NCBI GenBank assembly: GCA_031256755.1
Contig: JAIRPZ010000013.1
Location: forward strand, 1 to 23,737
Reading direction: 5' to 3'
Length of the DNA: 23,737 bases
Source of the DNA: Planctomycetaceae bacterium
GTDB lineage: Bacteria; Planctomycetota; Planctomycetia; Pirellulales; Thermoguttaceae
The notes under the pieces were generated by a model. It was not told the origin of the DNA, searched no databases, and worked only from the letters and a program-made list of their open reading frames with translations. The translations under genes were made by a program, and so were the position numbers. Of this stretch, positions 15,379 to 23,525 are shown piece by piece (the first letter of the stretch is position 1; every line of letters starts with the position of its first letter).

Positions 15379-15421
15379 CTGATCTCTCCTAAATAAAGAG
15401 TGAAAAAACTTTACGGAGAGT

Positions 15422-15450
15422 ATCATAACCTAAAATCAAAAAGTTGTCAA
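15422..15450 (-). promoter_or_regulatory. Consensus promoter of the pilin-like gene
   Basis: On the minus strand TTGACA (15450-15445) and TATGAT (15427-15422) are separated by exactly 17 bases. It is the best match to the sigma70 consensus in the window. The leader is about 37 bases. Confidence 0.75.
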
Positions 15451-15457
15451 GAGTACA

Positions 15458-15493
15458 ACGCCGTCTCCGTTGACCAGTTGCCGAAGACGGCGT
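15458..15493. terminator. 9-bp inverted repeat downstream of the fusion cytochrome gene
   Basis: ACGCCGTCT (15458-15466) pairs perfectly with AGACGGCGT (15485-15493) across an 18-base loop. It lies between the end of the 15559-18549 gene and the pilin promoter. A T-run follows on the minus strand only after some 15 bases, so termination is plausible but not canonical. Confidence 0.4.
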
Positions 15494-15558
15494 AACGGTA
15501 GCCGGTAAGGCATTTGACTATCACCAATAGACAAAAAATCCAAACTGCCGCTCTGTTT

Positions 15559-18549
15559 TTACTGCCCGCTGCCGCAGTCAGGGCGGTAATCCGGTTCGTT
15601 TTGGAACTTTTCATGCAAACGTCCCCCGTAAGACGGATGGAATTGGCAATTAATGTCCAGCCAGTTCGACACCGCCAATTTTTCCGCATCCGTTAATTTC
15701 AAATCAGGATGCGCCGCCGAAAGTTCCGCCGCATATTGATTCACCTTCGCATCATTAAGCGAGGTCTGCCTGCGCCCGTCCAGCATCGCCGCCAGAGGAC
15801 TGCTCAACGCACCAAGTTGATACGGCGGAATATATTCAATACTGTTCGATGCAATGTCTTCATTCCGAAAACGTCTGCTGCCCAGCAATTGTTTTTGGTT
15901 GCCCAGTTTGACCAGCGCATTGTAAGAAACAGAATACACACCCGCCGGCTGTCCCCGCAAATCCAAACCCTTTTGCGTTTCCTGACCGCCGTGACAACTA
16001 ACGCAGTGCTTGTCCAGAATCGGCTGAATCTGGCGGTCATAATCAAAGACCCGTTTCGCCGCAGTTTGTCCCTGCTGCGCCGCCGGAACCGATGCCGGAC
16101 GCTGCGATGCCTTCGGGACACCGGAAGTATTCGGCGGCACATTCGGCGTTTCATGACAGCCGATGCAACTCCGCGTCTCGCCGGCTTTGTAGTGAACAAA
16201 AGTCCGCTCCGTTTGAACGGCACGGTAATCCTTGTCCAATGCCTGAAAGTAAACGGCTTTGCCCGCCGGAACAACAAAATAAGCACTGCCGTCTTCTTCC
16301 ACCGGAACAACACCGTGCTGAACCTTGACACTCAAAAAGCCGTTGCCGATAGCACTATGCGCCATACCGGATTTGTCTTCGCCGTAAAATTTCCGTTCCG
16401 ACCACTTCCGCGGAACCTGTTCAAGAATCCGAATGTATTTGACATCGCCCCGTTTGACATTTTCCATACCGGTATAAATATCGGAAACAAAACACCGGGC
16501 AAGTCCCTGTTCCGCAAGCCCCGCATCAACGGCTTGACCGGCAAACACCGGCGGCTTCGTTCTCGCTTTGACCGGATATGCACTCCACAGCGATATTGCC
16601 GGGTCTTTCAGCAGCAGCGTTGTCTTGCCGGTTTTGTCAAGCAGCGAAATGTCATAACCGTCCGGCTGCGACCACTCCAGTCCTTTGGGTTTGTGCGACA
16701 CAAGAAAAAGTTCAGACGTTACCGGATAAGGATTGCGGAATAAACGTCCCGGTTTGCCGCTCTTTTCGTGATACCATTTTCCTTTTTCGTTACGGAAATG
16801 AAAACCGTCATGAGCGAATGCGGCAACGTCATCCGTAATATACGTCATCGCTTCGGGACTGCGGATATTCTTCGTTGTGTCGACCATCACGACCGTTCCG
16901 ACCGTGTTGTTTCTCCAATGCGAACAGCCGAGCATGAGAATCTTGTTCGGCTCATTCGGAACGGGACGCGCCTGAATCATCGTTTCGGGAAAGGTAATCG
17001 AGTTGCCGTACACTTCGGCAACGCCGCTGCCGTCGGGATTGATGCTCCACAGCCCTTTGGCGTTGCCCGCCGCCTTATCGATATATTCCCATCGCATATA
17101 AAGAATCCGTCCGTCAGGCAGCACTGCCGGAGACGCTTCGCTTAACGGACTGTATGTCAGCGGTTTCATTTCTGTTCCGCCGCCGTTCATCCGGTAAAGA
17201 TTGCGGACAGTGAAAATGTCCGGGTTATCGCAGAGAACGCCGAACTGACAGCGTGTTGTGGCGAAAACAATTCCGCCGTCCGGCAGATAACATGGCTCCG
17301 TATCATCGGTGCCGTGATGATAACCGTTGCGGTATTTTTTGACGAGTTCCGCTTCATCCGGTTCGGGAAACGTGAGTTGCCGCAAGCCGGTGCCGTCAAT
17401 GTTCACTTCGTAAATCCGGTAGCCGTCTTTATCTCCTTTCTTGAAATCGAAAACAATTTTCCGGGCATCAAACGAAAGGTCGAAAGACATCACAACACCG
17501 TTTCGTGTCAGTTCGGGAACGATTTCCCGCACGTTGCCGGTGCGTAAATCAAGGGCGCAGATTCCGCCGCCCGGCATCCATTTGCTGTTGACGTATTCCG
17601 TGTAAACGTGATTGGCGGTGAATGTAAACCGGCGTATGAAAAGGATTTCCGTGATTCCCTGTTCAAGCAGTTTTTGAGCGGCGGCGGGATAAAACTGAAC
17701 GGCGTTGCGGCGTTCGGCAAGGATTTTGTTCAGAACGTCCGGCTGGTCTGTGGTGATGCTTTCGACACCCCAGTCAAGCAGTGTTTTCATTCGGGCGGCA
17801 TCGTTCACTGTCCATGTCCAGACGTGAATATGCGCCTGCCGGAGCGATTGGACAAGTTTTTCCGACAGCAGTTCATGACGGATACTGATGACCGGCGTAC
17901 CGAGTTCTTTACTTTTTGTAACAAAAAAATCGTGCAGCCGTCCGGCGTTTTCTTCGGCGGTGCCTTTTAACTTTTCACTGTAAAGCCAGCCGGCGCAGAG
18001 TTTCGGTTCAATCCGGCGAACTTCCCGAATCACTTCTGCCGAAAACGCAATCACGGCGGTTTCGGCTGTCATCTTCCGGCGGCGGATGGCTTCAACGACT
18101 TGTCCGGCGATTCCGTCTTCTTTGATTTCAACGACCGGACGGCATGGTGTTCCTTGCAGCAGGGCGAGATAATCATCGAAAGTTGGAATTTTTTCTCCTT
18201 TGAATTGTTCGCCTTTCCAGATGCCGGCATCGAGTTTGCTGATTTCGTCATACGTCATCTCTGCCCATTTTTTATCGGTGCCGGCAGTGCGTTTGGCGGT
18301 TTCGTCGTGTGCCAAAACGAGAACGCCGCCGGCACTTTTTCGGACATCACATTCGGCACCGTTTGCACCGGCGGCAGCGGCAGCCCGGTAAGCGGCGAGT
18401 GTATTTTCCGGTGCTGCGCGGGATGCGCCGCGGTGGGCGATGTTGGGGATAACCGGTACCGGCATTTCGGATGCAAAAACCATGACTGCCGAAAACGCCC
18501 AAACGGAAAAAGAATACGTAAAGTAAAGAACTGCTGAAAAACGCCGCAT
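15559..18549 (-). CDS. Secreted fusion: glycerophosphodiester phosphodiesterase + hydrazine-synthase-alpha-like dihaem cytochrome c
   Basis: The 996-residue exported protein has a signal peptide (about 1-27, ending VFAS). Residues 34-275 form a GDPD TIM barrel: IAHRGASRAAPENT (His39), GAECDVR (Glu66, Asp68), LAHDET (His81), PVVEIKEDG, HVWTWTVND and SITTDQPDVL. These enzymes hydrolyse glycerophosphodiesters. From about 300 to 700 follow TolB/PD40-like beta-propeller motifs (MSFDLSFDARKIVFDF, EPCYLPDGGIVFATTRCQFG, SPAVLPDGRILYMRWEY). Next comes GVVPVEEDGSAYFVVPAGKAV, as in hydrazine-synthase-alpha-like proteins. Two c-haem sites are CIGCH (795-799) and CVSCH (849-853), the second in a planctomycete-type cytochrome domain. 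ATG 18549 has AGGAGA 11 bases upstream; an ATG at 18579 adds ten residues before the signal. The frame is continuous, so the fusion is not an obvious frameshift artefact. Substrate and electron partner are unknown. Confidence 0.85.
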   Translation of the reverse strand: MRRFSAVLYFTYSFSVWAFSAVMVFASEMPVPVIPNIAHRGASRAAPENTLAAYRAAAAAGANGAECDVRKSAGGVLVLAHDETAKRTAGTDKKWAEMTYDEISKLDAGIWKGEQFKGEKIPTFDDYLALLQGTPCRPVVEIKEDGIAGQVVEAIRRRKMTAETAVIAFSAEVIREVRRIEPKLCAGWLYSEKLKGTAEENAGRLHDFFVTKSKELGTPVISIRHELLSEKLVQSLRQAHIHVWTWTVNDAARMKTLLDWGVESITTDQPDVLNKILAERRNAVQFYPAAAQKLLEQGITEILFIRRFTFTANHVYTEYVNSKWMPGGGICALDLRTGNVREIVPELTRNGVVMSFDLSFDARKIVFDFKKGDKDGYRIYEVNIDGTGLRQLTFPEPDEAELVKKYRNGYHHGTDDTEPCYLPDGGIVFATTRCQFGVLCDNPDIFTVRNLYRMNGGGTEMKPLTYSPLSEASPAVLPDGRILYMRWEYIDKAAGNAKGLWSINPDGSGVAEVYGNSITFPETMIQARPVPNEPNKILMLGCSHWRNNTVGTVVMVDTTKNIRSPEAMTYITDDVAAFAHDGFHFRNEKGKWYHEKSGKPGRLFRNPYPVTSELFLVSHKPKGLEWSQPDGYDISLLDKTGKTTLLLKDPAISLWSAYPVKARTKPPVFAGQAVDAGLAEQGLARCFVSDIYTGMENVKRGDVKYIRILEQVPRKWSERKFYGEDKSGMAHSAIGNGFLSVKVQHGVVPVEEDGSAYFVVPAGKAVYFQALDKDYRAVQTERTFVHYKAGETRSCIGCHETPNVPPNTSGVPKASQRPASVPAAQQGQTAAKRVFDYDRQIQPILDKHCVSCHGGQETQKGLDLRGQPAGVYSVSYNALVKLGNQKQLLGSRRFRNEDIASNSIEYIPPYQLGALSSPLAAMLDGRRQTSLNDAKVNQYAAELSAAHPDLKLTDAEKLAVSNWLDINCQFHPSYGGRLHEKFQNEPDYRPDCGSGQ

Positions 18550-18593
18550 AGAATCTTTTCTCCTGATGATTTGACACAACAGAACGCCCAGAC

Positions 18594-18622
18594 ATGATAC
18601 ACAAAACCGGCAACACTGTCCA
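18594..18622 (-). promoter_or_regulatory. Promoter of the fusion cytochrome gene
   Basis: On the minus strand TGGACA (18622-18617) and TATCAT (18599-18594) are separated by 17 bases. The leader to ATG 18549 would be about 38 bases. Confidence 0.6.
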
Positions 18623-18667
18623 GAGGAACGGCGTTGCCGTAGATGTTTGCATGATCCGGCTTATGAT

Positions 18668-19393
18668 TCAACTATTATTCAACGGGGGAACAGAAACGGA
18701 CGAAGGAACTGCCGGCGGTGAAGGATTTGATTGCCGTGAAAGCGTGTTGTATCTATCAACTAACAGGCGGATGATTTCCGTTACTTCTTCCGCAGCGGAT
18801 AGGTCAATACGTTTGCCTTCGATAAACGAAGGACGAAATAATACAGCCGCTATTCCGCCGCCGGTTCCCCAAACGCCGATGAGCATCAAGCGTTTGTAAA
18901 TATACCACCAAACGGCAAGTCCGGCGAAGAATATAAAACAGACACCACAAGCAACGAATACAGGAAATCCGCTGCCGTATTTGCCAAACAAATGGTAAAA
19001 CATACTGACAAATTCTTGCAACGCGATGAGTGCGAATATCAGCGGTGCAATCCAAGGAAAGGCAAATCCGCATTGCGTTTCGCTGATTTTTGCCAGCGGA
19101 ATCACCCGTTTCGTGAAACCGAAAAACGTGCGGACAACGAGAGAAAAATTGCATTTATCAACGGTCATTGTCACCGTAGGATCAATGCCGGCTAATGTTG
19201 CCAGATAGGCTATCAATCCCGCTTGACGGCCGACTAACTTGACGAAGTTTCCGTCCGGCATTGCTTGCTTGGAAACATTCCATTCTTTGACAACGCAAAC
19301 GCCGCCTTTTTTCCGGTTCAATATTGAGGTGATAAATCCTATCACGATCGCCGCAACGGGAAGCGCAGAAACAATTAAGAGAAAAATAAGCAT
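18668..19393 (-). CDS. Membrane protein of unknown function
   Basis: From ATG 19393 the product is 241 residues. An N-terminal hydrophobic segment (MLIFLLIVSALPVAAIVIGF) is followed by a soluble stretch (about 26-108) with VTMTVDKCNFSLVVRTFFGFTKRVIPLAKIS, which looks like a small beta domain of PH-like type. Two more membrane segments lie near 113-130 and 143-165. A cytoplasmic tail ends in a Pro/Ser-rich run. The frame stays open upstream to ATG 19525, but that part is Trp/Arg-rich without a domain, overlaps strong inverted repeats, and would bury the signal-like segment. Neither start has a clear Shine-Dalgarno. I recognise no family. The fusion cytochrome gene follows but has its own promoter. 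Confidence 0.6.
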   Translation of the reverse strand: MLIFLLIVSALPVAAIVIGFITSILNRKKGGVCVVKEWNVSKQAMPDGNFVKLVGRQAGLIAYLATLAGIDPTVTMTVDKCNFSLVVRTFFGFTKRVIPLAKISETQCGFAFPWIAPLIFALIALQEFVSMFYHLFGKYGSGFPVFVACGVCFIFFAGLAVWWYIYKRLMLIGVWGTGGGIAAVLFRPSFIEGKRIDLSAAEEVTEIIRLLVDRYNTLSRQSNPSPPAVPSSVSVPPLNNS

Positions 19394-19450
19394 GGGTTTT
19401 ACTTTTTGTTGCGAAAGCAAACCGCCTGTTTCAACAATACAGTAACGTAA

Positions 19451-19606
19451 AACGGGAACGCTACGTTGCTCCAAGCGAGTTTCCCGTTCATACCACTGAA
19501 CCGGCAGCGCAAACCATGTCTGCAAAATAAATCCGAAAGGACGTACCCCGAAACCCGCAAGCCGTCAGGCATAACGTCCCCTTGCGGGCAACGCCTGCTT
19601 CCTGAC
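19451..19606. other. Cluster of nested inverted repeats, possible pseudoknotted RNA leader
   Basis: AACGGGAA (19451-19458) pairs with TTCCCGTT (19481-19488), with CGCT/AGCG inside. Next, CCCGCAAG (19554-19561) pairs with CTTGCGGG (19581-19588), while GTCAGG (19564-19569) pairs with CCTGAC (19601-19606). The last two stems interleave, the order needed for an H-type pseudoknot. The region lies upstream of the 18668-19393 membrane gene. The rest of 19607-19856 holds no gene I can support. Confidence 0.3.
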
Positions 19607-19781
19607 AGTTAAAACCGGTCTTCCGCCGCTTGTGCGGGTGGTATTGGAAGTCCGGGAGCAAAAACTTGCGATTTGAATTCTGATTGTGAACGAGTATTTT
19701 ACGGAAATGCAGAACGGATTACAAGAGGGAAAATTCATTCCAAACTTCCGGCAGAATAGCAGAAAAAATGATCATGGAAAC

Positions 19782-19871
19782 TTGATAACGGATAATCAGA
19801 AAACGAAAGGGAAAACCATTGACGCAACGACTCTTCAATGTCATTGCCGATTTGCAATAATCCGTTATCAA
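19782..19871. repeat. 15-bp inverted repeat pair (TTGATAACGGATAAT) spanning 90 bp
   Basis: TTGATAACGGATAAT (19782-19796) and ATAATCCGTTATCAA (19857-19871) are inverted copies with one mismatch. The right arm is part of the dispersed repeat (minus-strand copy 3, 19857-19899). The left arm is an extra, shorter copy of the same motif. Confidence 0.65.
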
Positions 19872-19908
19872 TTAAAAAATATGCCCGTCCGGCAAGGACT
19901 GCCTGCCG
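19872..19908 (-). terminator. Terminator-like hairpin after tsf (dispersed repeat copy 3)
   Basis: On the minus strand CGGCAGG (19908-19902) can pair with CCTTGCCG (19897-19890) with one bulge. A T-run (complement of 19872-19879) and AATTGATAA follow. It begins 30 bases after the tsf stop. The sequence aligns with those after queC and at the end of the histidine kinase gene. Confidence 0.55.
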
Positions 19909-19938
19909 ATCCGCTTGGATTTTGCTCTTGAGATTTCG

Positions 19939-20769
19939 TTATTGTCCCAGCACCCAGTGAATCATTTCTTTGATTTTGATTTTGCCTTCATCACATGCCT
20001 GCTGTACGGTTTTTGCCGTGTCTTTGACAAACGGCTGTCCCAGCAGCGTCCGCTCGGCAAAAAACGCCTTCATTTTGCCGTCCACAATCTTTTGCAGCAC
20101 GTTTTCCGGTTTCCCTTTGCTTTGGGCTTGCACCTCTTCGAGAATCATCTTCCGTTCTTTCTCGACTGCTGCCGGATCAATATCGCCTTCCGACAATGCC
20201 TGCGGCTTCATCGAAGCCACGTGCATACTAATATCTTTGCCGAGACTGACATTATCTCCTTCGAGCGGCAGCAGCACGCCGACAGCCGCATTGTGGTGGA
20301 CATAGGCACCGCAAGGACCGTCGATCCGCCGAATCCGGGTCAGGCGGAACACTTCCCGGATTTTATTGACGAGGTCGTCGTAAAATTGTTTGAGCGTTAC
20401 GCCGGGCTTGCCGGGAAAGGGCTGCGCAAGGAGTTCGTCCGCTGTTTTTGCTCCGGGTCCGGTTGCCAGTTGTTCGGCAAGACCATTGACCAGAGCGATG
20501 AATTCTTCGGTATTGGAAACCGGCGCACTTTCGCAAAGAAGTTCGACCATTGCCGAAACGTTCTTTTTTGGATCGGTATAGAGGGCAATTCTTCCGCAGC
20601 CGGTTTCACGGTCGGTGCGTGCCGCCATCGTTTTAGCCCCTGATTTGCGGAGGATTTCGACTGCTTTTTCTTCATCTCCGCCGGCTTCGATGAGGGCTTT
20701 TTTGCAATCCATCATCGGAAGACCTGTTTTGTCCCGGAACGCCTTTACTGTTGCTGCTGATATTTCCAT
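19939..20769 (-). CDS. tsf: Translation elongation factor Ts
   Basis: EF-Ts exchanges GDP for GTP on EF-Tu in the cytosol. The 276-residue protein opens with the UBA-like domain (VKAFRDKTGLPMMDCKKALIEAGGDEEKAVEILRKSGAKT, residues 8-47). The core dimerisation region contains VELLCESAPVSNTEEF, where the E. coli-type motif is CQTDFVAK: the Asp-Phe pair that intrudes next to the EF-Tu Mg site is replaced by Ala-Pro at 82-83. I remember such a form as typical of planctomycetes (recall, unverified). The rest (RIDGPCGAYVHH, GKPENVLQKIVDGKMKAFF, QPFVKD) is standard. rpsB, usually the neighbour, is not upstream. The gene has its own promoter and lies divergent from the histidine kinase gene. Confidence 0.93.
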   Translation of the reverse strand: MEISAATVKAFRDKTGLPMMDCKKALIEAGGDEEKAVEILRKSGAKTMAARTDRETGCGRIALYTDPKKNVSAMVELLCESAPVSNTEEFIALVNGLAEQLATGPGAKTADELLAQPFPGKPGVTLKQFYDDLVNKIREVFRLTRIRRIDGPCGAYVHHNAAVGVLLPLEGDNVSLGKDISMHVASMKPQALSEGDIDPAAVEKERKMILEEVQAQSKGKPENVLQKIVDGKMKAFFAERTLLGQPFVKDTAKTVQQACDEGKIKIKEMIHWVLGQ

Positions 20770-20820
20770 TGAATTTAATGACTGTGTATGGGTGACGATA
20801 ATTGTTTACAATAGCGGTGT

Positions 20821-20848
20821 ATTTTACACAAGAATTCAAATTTGTCAA
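20821..20848 (-). promoter_or_regulatory. Promoter of tsf
   Basis: On the minus strand TTGACA (20848-20843) and TAAAAT (20826-20821) are separated by 16 bases. The leader would be about 45 bases before ATG 20769. Confidence 0.65.
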
Positions 20849-20898
20849 GCCGAAGCATTCCCGGCACATGTCCTCCGTCTTTTTCTATTTAACGGCAG

Positions 20899-20910
20899 GG
20901 CATATATGCC
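20899..20910. promoter_or_regulatory. 12-bp perfect palindrome, possible operator
   Basis: GGCATATATGCC is a perfect palindrome in the divergent region between tsf and the histidine kinase gene, about 50 bases upstream of the proposed kinase promoter. It could be a regulator site; only symmetry and position support this. Confidence 0.2.
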
Positions 20911-20958
20911 AGCCGCTCTCAATACCGCCCGTGCGGCAGCACCCGCAAAACAAGGGGC

Positions 20959-20986
20959 TTAACAAAAAAGAAAAAATTGGTAAACT
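20959..20986 (+). promoter_or_regulatory. Possible promoter of the histidine kinase gene
   Basis: TTAACA (20959-20964) and TAAACT (20981-20986) are separated by 16 bases. The leader would be about 33 bases and contains GGAG at 21015-21018. Confidence 0.4.
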
Positions 20987-21025
20987 CTGTTATTCATAAC
21001 AATTCAACGGTTATGGAGCAACCCC

Positions 21026-23506
21026 ATGCAAACTTCCGGGAAAAATAAAATCGAGCAGAACTTCAGAAAAATCAATTTTCTGCTGTTCATTTTTACCGCC
21101 GGTATTTTGACCGCCGTCATTATGTGGACAACCGAAGGATTGCTCACCGAAACCGCCGCAAAATACTCCCTCCATTACGCCGCAAGTGCCGTCTCAAATC
21201 TGAACGAACACCTCGAACACGAAATCGTCCTCCTGCAAAGCGCATCCTATTCAAAACGGATTATCGACTGGTTTGACGATGAAACAAATCCCGAAAAGAA
21301 ACGCTTCGCCTACGATGATATTGCCAATTACGCCGACTTGCTCTACGGCAAGAATTTTTATTTCGCCGTCGCAAAATCACACGGAGAATATTCCTTCGAT
21401 GCCGGTGCCTCGTTAGAACAACTCAAACCGTATTCAATCGTCTCCCCCGACGTTTTCAAAGACAGTTGGTTTTTTGAATGTATGAAGTCCTCCGCTCCGT
21501 ATATTCTGAACACCGATATTGATAAACGAGACGGCAGACACCGTGTTTGGATAAATAAAAAAGTCGTCAACGCAAAAGGCGAACCGGTCGGCGTGATTTC
21601 TTCCGGTTCATGGTTTAGCGAAAAAATGAACGAACAGTTCGACCATTTTTCACAACTCGGCGCAAGAAGTTTCGTTCTGGATGCTGACGGAGTCATCCAA
21701 ATGGACAGTTCACTTACCGGAAACAAAAGGTTTCTGCTGGACGATTTGGTCAACAAGAAAGCCAATACGCTGAATATCAGCGAGTTCATCCGCAATACGG
21801 ATTTGCTTCAGGCTATACGCAAATTTCAACTGAACAATACCGTTTATAAAGACATCAATGATTCAGAAACAATTTATGCGGCTCAGCCGATGCAATTGCA
21901 CGGAATCAATTATGACATCGCCGTCATTACGCCTATCCGCAGTACGGACTGGATGGTGGTGACGCTTTTCTCCCGTAATTCATTGGGAAATCTGAAACTG
22001 TATAATTATCTGCTGCTCTCTTCGCTGCTGTTTTCCGTTCTTTATTTTCTCGCTTCGATTATCATCAACCGCCGTCTGCTCTTTCTGCCGCTGCATCATT
22101 TAACGGCAAGCGTGGAGGAAACAAAAACAAATTCGGAGAGGGAGTTATACGGCATCCGCCGCGAAGATGAAATCGGATTTCTCGCTCAGCAAATTTATAC
22201 GATGCGGGAACAACTGATACAGTATAACAATGACCTTCTCCGGGCAAAAGACGATGCGGAAGCAGGAAACAAAACGAAAAATCAGTTTATGCTGTTGATG
22301 TCGCATGAATTGCGGACTCCGATGAACGCCATTCTCGGAACCATCTACATTCTCAAACAGAAAGAACTGAATGCCGAGCAGACGGATTTAATCCGCACGG
22401 CGGAAAAGTCCGCGCAGCAGTTGCTGCAAATCATTAACGATGTCATCTATTTTTCCGACATCACGACCGGCAATTTCATTCTGATGAAAGAAAGATTTGC
22501 TCTGCATAAGGTTATCCGAGATGCGGTTGAGAATATCCGCGGGGAAGCGGAAAAGAAAGGATTAGCGGTTTTTACCGACATTGCGGCGGATGTTCCCGAA
22601 TGGGTGATAAGCGACTCTGCGCGTTTTACAAAGATTCTTTCGGAACTTTTGTCGAATGCCGTCAAATTTACGGTTTGCGGAAAAGTGTCGCTGTCGGTCA
22701 GTGTTTGCGATGCTTCGCCGCACGGTACTGACGGCGCAGAGACACCGCCGGCAACGGCGGAAACGGTAACGTTGCTGTTTGCAGTGGAAGATACAGGTGC
22801 GGGAATGTCGCCGGAAGAATTGGAAAATATTTTTGCTCCGTTTTCTCAGTCGGACAGTTCCACCACCCGCAAGTACGGCGGAATAGGCATCGGCTTGACA
22901 ATCTGCAAACATCTTGCCCGTCTTCTCGGCGGCGGTATCCGCTGTGAAAGTACAAAAGGTTCCGGTTCCACTTTTTATTGGACGACGGCTGCTGTGCGGA
23001 CAGCCGATACGTCTATTATTTCTGCGGACGGCAGAAGTGCGGCGGCGTTGCCGGACGGTGTGGAAGAGGAAAAAGAAGAAGCCGTTTCGCTGACGGTTCT
23101 TGTAACGGAAGACAACCGCATCAATCAGATGATTATCACGCAGATACTTAAAGCAAAGGGCTGGACGGTGGATACGGCGGATAACGGACAGATAGCGGTG
23201 GAAATGAGCAGACAAAAGCGTTACGATATTATTTTGATGGACATTCAAATGCCGGTGATGGACGGCACGGAGGCGGCGGAACGTATCAAGCAGAATCCGC
23301 AGTATGCGGATGTGCCGATTATTGCGGTGACGGCGAACACGCAGGCGACGGATGTCCGGCGGTACATTGCTGCGGGGATGGCGGATATTGTTTCCAAGCC
23401 GGTGGCACCGCCGAAACTGATAGAAAAGATTCTGGAGTTATGCGGACATTCCTGCCGGACAGACAGTTCTTACCGGACAGGCATCTTTTTAATTGATAAC
23501 GGATGA
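21026..23506 (+). CDS. Hybrid sensor histidine kinase with Cache-like sensor and C-terminal receiver
   Basis: The 826-residue protein has a membrane segment near 17-36, a periplasmic region of about 290 residues resembling a double Cache sensor (YGKNFYFAVAKSHGEYSFDA; VWINKKVVNAKGEPVGVISS), and a second membrane segment near 327-350. A linker/HAMP-like coiled coil follows, then HisKA with His427 in LMSHELRTPMNAILG. The HATPase region has N-box SELLSNAVKF (Asn544), DTGAGMSPEE, FSQSDSSTTRKYGGIGIGL and GSGSTFYW. The receiver domain has acidic pair Glu695-Asp696, phospho-acceptor Asp739 in ILMDIQMPVMDG and Lys791. It phosphorylates itself on a ligand signal and passes phosphate to Asp739; the ligand is unknown. 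GGAG at 21015-21018 supports ATG 21026. The last 18 or so residues (from HSCRTDSSYRTG) are encoded by a dispersed terminator-like repeat. No cognate regulator is adjacent. Confidence 0.92.
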   Translation: MQTSGKNKIEQNFRKINFLLFIFTAGILTAVIMWTTEGLLTETAAKYSLHYAASAVSNLNEHLEHEIVLLQSASYSKRIIDWFDDETNPEKKRFAYDDIANYADLLYGKNFYFAVAKSHGEYSFDAGASLEQLKPYSIVSPDVFKDSWFFECMKSSAPYILNTDIDKRDGRHRVWINKKVVNAKGEPVGVISSGSWFSEKMNEQFDHFSQLGARSFVLDADGVIQMDSSLTGNKRFLLDDLVNKKANTLNISEFIRNTDLLQAIRKFQLNNTVYKDINDSETIYAAQPMQLHGINYDIAVITPIRSTDWMVVTLFSRNSLGNLKLYNYLLLSSLLFSVLYFLASIIINRRLLFLPLHHLTASVEETKTNSERELYGIRREDEIGFLAQQIYTMREQLIQYNNDLLRAKDDAEAGNKTKNQFMLLMSHELRTPMNAILGTIYILKQKELNAEQTDLIRTAEKSAQQLLQIINDVIYFSDITTGNFILMKERFALHKVIRDAVENIRGEAEKKGLAVFTDIAADVPEWVISDSARFTKILSELLSNAVKFTVCGKVSLSVSVCDASPHGTDGAETPPATAETVTLLFAVEDTGAGMSPEELENIFAPFSQSDSSTTRKYGGIGIGLTICKHLARLLGGGIRCESTKGSGSTFYWTTAAVRTADTSIISADGRSAAALPDGVEEEKEEAVSLTVLVTEDNRINQMIITQILKAKGWTVDTADNGQIAVEMSRQKRYDIILMDIQMPVMDGTEAAERIKQNPQYADVPIIAVTANTQATDVRRYIAAGMADIVSKPVAPPKLIEKILELCGHSCRTDSSYRTGIFLIDNG

Positions 23507-23522
23507 TAGAGAATAGAGAATT
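23451..23522 (+). repeat. Dispersed terminator-like repeat, copy 2, overlapping the kinase 3' end
   Basis: CCTGCCGG (23451-23458) can pair with CCGGACAGG (23473-23481) with one bulge; CATCTTTTTAATTGATAACGG follows, as in the copies after queC and tsf. The kinase stop codon TGA (23504-23506) lies inside the repeat, after the T-run. Confidence 0.65.
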
Positions 23523-23525
23523 AAA

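Noticed and set aside
15709..16743. 344-codon open frame on the plus strand
   Set aside because: It lies entirely antisense to the fusion cytochrome gene, whose domains and haem motifs are clear. Its product is Arg-rich without any domain.
19560..19610. SRP RNA-like string (GTCAGGAAGCAGG on the minus strand)
   Set aside because: The conserved GGAAG/AGCAG asymmetric loop and paired flanks of 4.5S RNA are not present.
19915..20643. 242-codon plus-strand frame
   Set aside because: Antisense to tsf, which is unambiguous.
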